Shown piece by piece: positions 62,787-64,000 of a stretch of 64,000 bases of DNA (within the stretch, counting starts at the first letter, position 1; each line of letters opens with the position of its first letter). Both the position numbers and the translations under genes were made by a program. The notes beneath the pieces are model-generated. The model made no database searches and was not told where the DNA came from. It saw nothing but the letters and a program-made list of their open reading frames with translations. This stretch comes from Onchocerca lupi (taxonomy: Eukaryota; Nematoda; Chromadorea; Rhabditida; Onchocercidae), in assembly GCA_028564675.1 (NCBI GenBank), contig JAOVVO010000019.1, positions 186,001-250,000 of the forward strand, written 5' to 3'.

Positions 62787-63152
62787 CTAGATTTCTTCTT
62801 CGTGATTGCATGAGGAATGTTCGAGAGTCCCAAAGCTTGAATACTTTGAATTATGAATTACGAATTTGTTTGTTTTTTCAGTTACTACAAGCAGAATAAA
62901 TACAACACCGATCATGCCCGCCGTAAGCTTGTTATTGAGCCAAGGATTTGTAATTTCACCACTAGCACCGCAATTATCTATTACACCCAATAATGTTAGC
63001 TTTATTTTAAAACTTGTATAAATTTTTGGATTTGCTATACTAAACGATACTCCGAATACTTTTTTCAAACACTGATACTCAGAATAGTTTCCGTTTTCAA
63101 ATTTTTTGGCTTGTAAAAGCAAATAATGGACGTTTTTCTGATAATGTTAATT
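62787..63152 (-). CDS. Possible last exon of an unknown membrane protein
   Basis: A minus-strand frame is open from an acceptor-like TTATCAG near 63146 to TAG at 62787, about 120 residues. It has a hydrophilic first half with two cysteines, then NPWLNNKL followed by a hydrophobic segment (AGMIGVVFILLVV) and a polar tail ending NHEEEI. No usable ATG starts it, so it is either a terminal exon whose upstream exons lie further right (beyond or around the plus-strand gene) or a non-coding frame. The Cys...W-L-TM-tail layout faintly resembles the end of a tetraspanin; this is not enough to name it. Confidence 0.3.
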
Positions 63153-63158
63153 TATTCC

Positions 63159-63160
63159 AG
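63159..63160 (+). promoter_or_regulatory. Candidate trans-splice acceptor
   Basis: AG of TTTATTCCAG, three bases before the ATG of the small gene at 63164. Fits spliced-leader addition. Confidence 0.45.
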
Positions 63161-63163
63161 TAT

Positions 63164-63693
63164 ATGCTCTCGCCTACCATTAGCGATGAACAACGTTTTC
63201 GTCGTCGTCGTCCGTTTCGTGCTCGTGAATTGAGCCCAATATGGGTACCATCTCAACAAACTATTCAATCTTTGACATCAGCCAATAACAGTCTACAATC
63301 CACCAGGAAAATTGTATGTTTTCATAACAATGAACATATGGATAGCAAATAAATTTTTTGCTAAGGCTCGAATCTGTGTAAAGAATTCTTCTTAGGAAAG
63401 TGAATCTTACAGTCGAATCTGTAAATTCATTTTATCTTTAGGTTAGTGTTGCATATGCAGATCCCAGTGGTGGTAGCATGATTGTTACTCGACGTTGTCA
63501 GGATGGTCATCTGGATGTTCGCATCATATATTCCCGTGAATTTATTGTTGCTGCATCGGCTAGTCCATATGCACTATTACCACCAGCTAATTTTCGACAA
63601 ATGGTTTTGGAAATGATGGATATTATTGCTAAATTTCCGAAAAGTTATTATAATTCAAAAGATTCGTCACAATATCGCCTCGGAGAGTTCTGA
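63164..63693 (+). CDS. Uncharacterised 133-residue protein
   Basis: Two exons, 63164-63313 and 63442-63693, join in phase 0 (GTATGT...CTTTAG intron) to 133 residues. The first exon is basic and low in hydrophobic residues (FRRRRPFRARELSPIWVPS). The second encodes a compact, well-mixed segment with VAYADPSGG, TRRCQDGHLDVRIIYSREF and PANFRQMVLEMMDIIAKFP, and ends YRLGEF. There is no signal peptide or membrane segment. Codon use is less AT-driven than the intergenic frames, which supports a real gene. ATG 63164 comes three bases after an acceptor-like site. I do not recognise the family; a nematode-restricted protein is possible. More upstream exons cannot be excluded. Confidence 0.6.
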
Positions 63694-64000
63694 GTAATTC
63701 ATTTATCGATGTTTGCCTGTTCCAACTTCTTTAGCTAATGATCGAGGCCAATGAAGGCATTTCTCTGCCTAGTAAAGCTTTAATACTTTATCATAAAAAA
63801 AGGAAAAAAAAAACATCTGAAGCATTCAAATATAGCATCAATGATGCAATCACAATATGTTATTATTTAATCATCCAAAATTTTCAAATGTTAACACATA
63901 TTTACTCTTTCGAATTATAACTCGTAATTTCACTTTTTTTTAAATCACTATGTGATGATAACAAAAAAATGTTTTGTAAATTGGTCTTATCATATTATAT
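63694..64000. other. Downstream of the small gene, nothing seen
   Basis: The last 300 bases contain only A-rich and AT-rich sequence and the probable 3' UTR of the 133-residue protein gene. Confidence 0.5.

Noticed and set aside
1..64000. CRISPR arrays, prokaryotic defence islands, rRNA, viral genes
   Set aside because: No spaced direct repeats, no bacterial-type gene clusters and no viral domains were found; the DNA is intron-rich eukaryotic sequence.

Overview
The window looks like nuclear DNA of a parasitic, probably filarial or related spirurid, nematode. The sequence is very AT-rich, genes are split into many small exons (often 80-250 bases), and acceptors are of the TTTTCAG type. An acceptor-like AG lies 3-24 bases before the start codon of five genes, as expected for spliced-leader trans-splicing. 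The protein families also fit: a NGN-1-like bHLH, a CLH-type chloride channel, a P-glycoprotein and an AAAP transporter. Gene structures were assembled by hand from reading frame, splice sites, phase and family similarity. In the five recognised genes every internal junction keeps the frame. No database was searched.

Layout from left to right: 1-2.4 kb no gene; 2.40-2.94 kb (+) neurogenin-like bHLH factor; 2.9-8.2 kb no gene; 8.17-11.28 kb (-) ER thioredoxin-fold protein of the TXNDC12 family ending in KSEL; 11.3-21.3 kb gene desert; 21.29-31.93 kb (+) plasma-membrane type CLC chloride channel, 19 exons, 819 aa; 33.84-44.48 kb (-) full-length P-glycoprotein, 25 exons, 1280 aa, convergent with the CLC gene; 44.5-49.6 kb no gene; 49.57-54.09 kb (-) AAAP-family amino acid transporter, 9 exons, 518 aa, with a GC-AG intron; 56.1-58.4 kb a probable complete non-autonomous Helitron; 60.8-61.6 kb a fold-back element with long inverted arms; 62.8-63.7 kb two small uncharacterised reading units, one on each strand.

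The genes do not form a pathway or an operon. Three are membrane transporters lying next to each other (CLC channel, P-glycoprotein, amino acid carrier), but spacing of 2-5 kb and convergent or tandem layout give no sign of co-transcription. The most unusual content is mobile DNA: a Helitron remnant inside intron 13 of the CLC gene that still encodes the end of a Pif1-type helicase, a related Helitron at 56-58 kb, a fold-back element that shares sequence with the CLC intron insert, and a half-kilobase repeat present once in a P-glycoprotein intron and once in an intron of the amino acid transporter. I found no CRISPR array, rRNA, convincing tRNA, prokaryote-like system or viral gene, and nothing that qualifies as a clearly new biological system.
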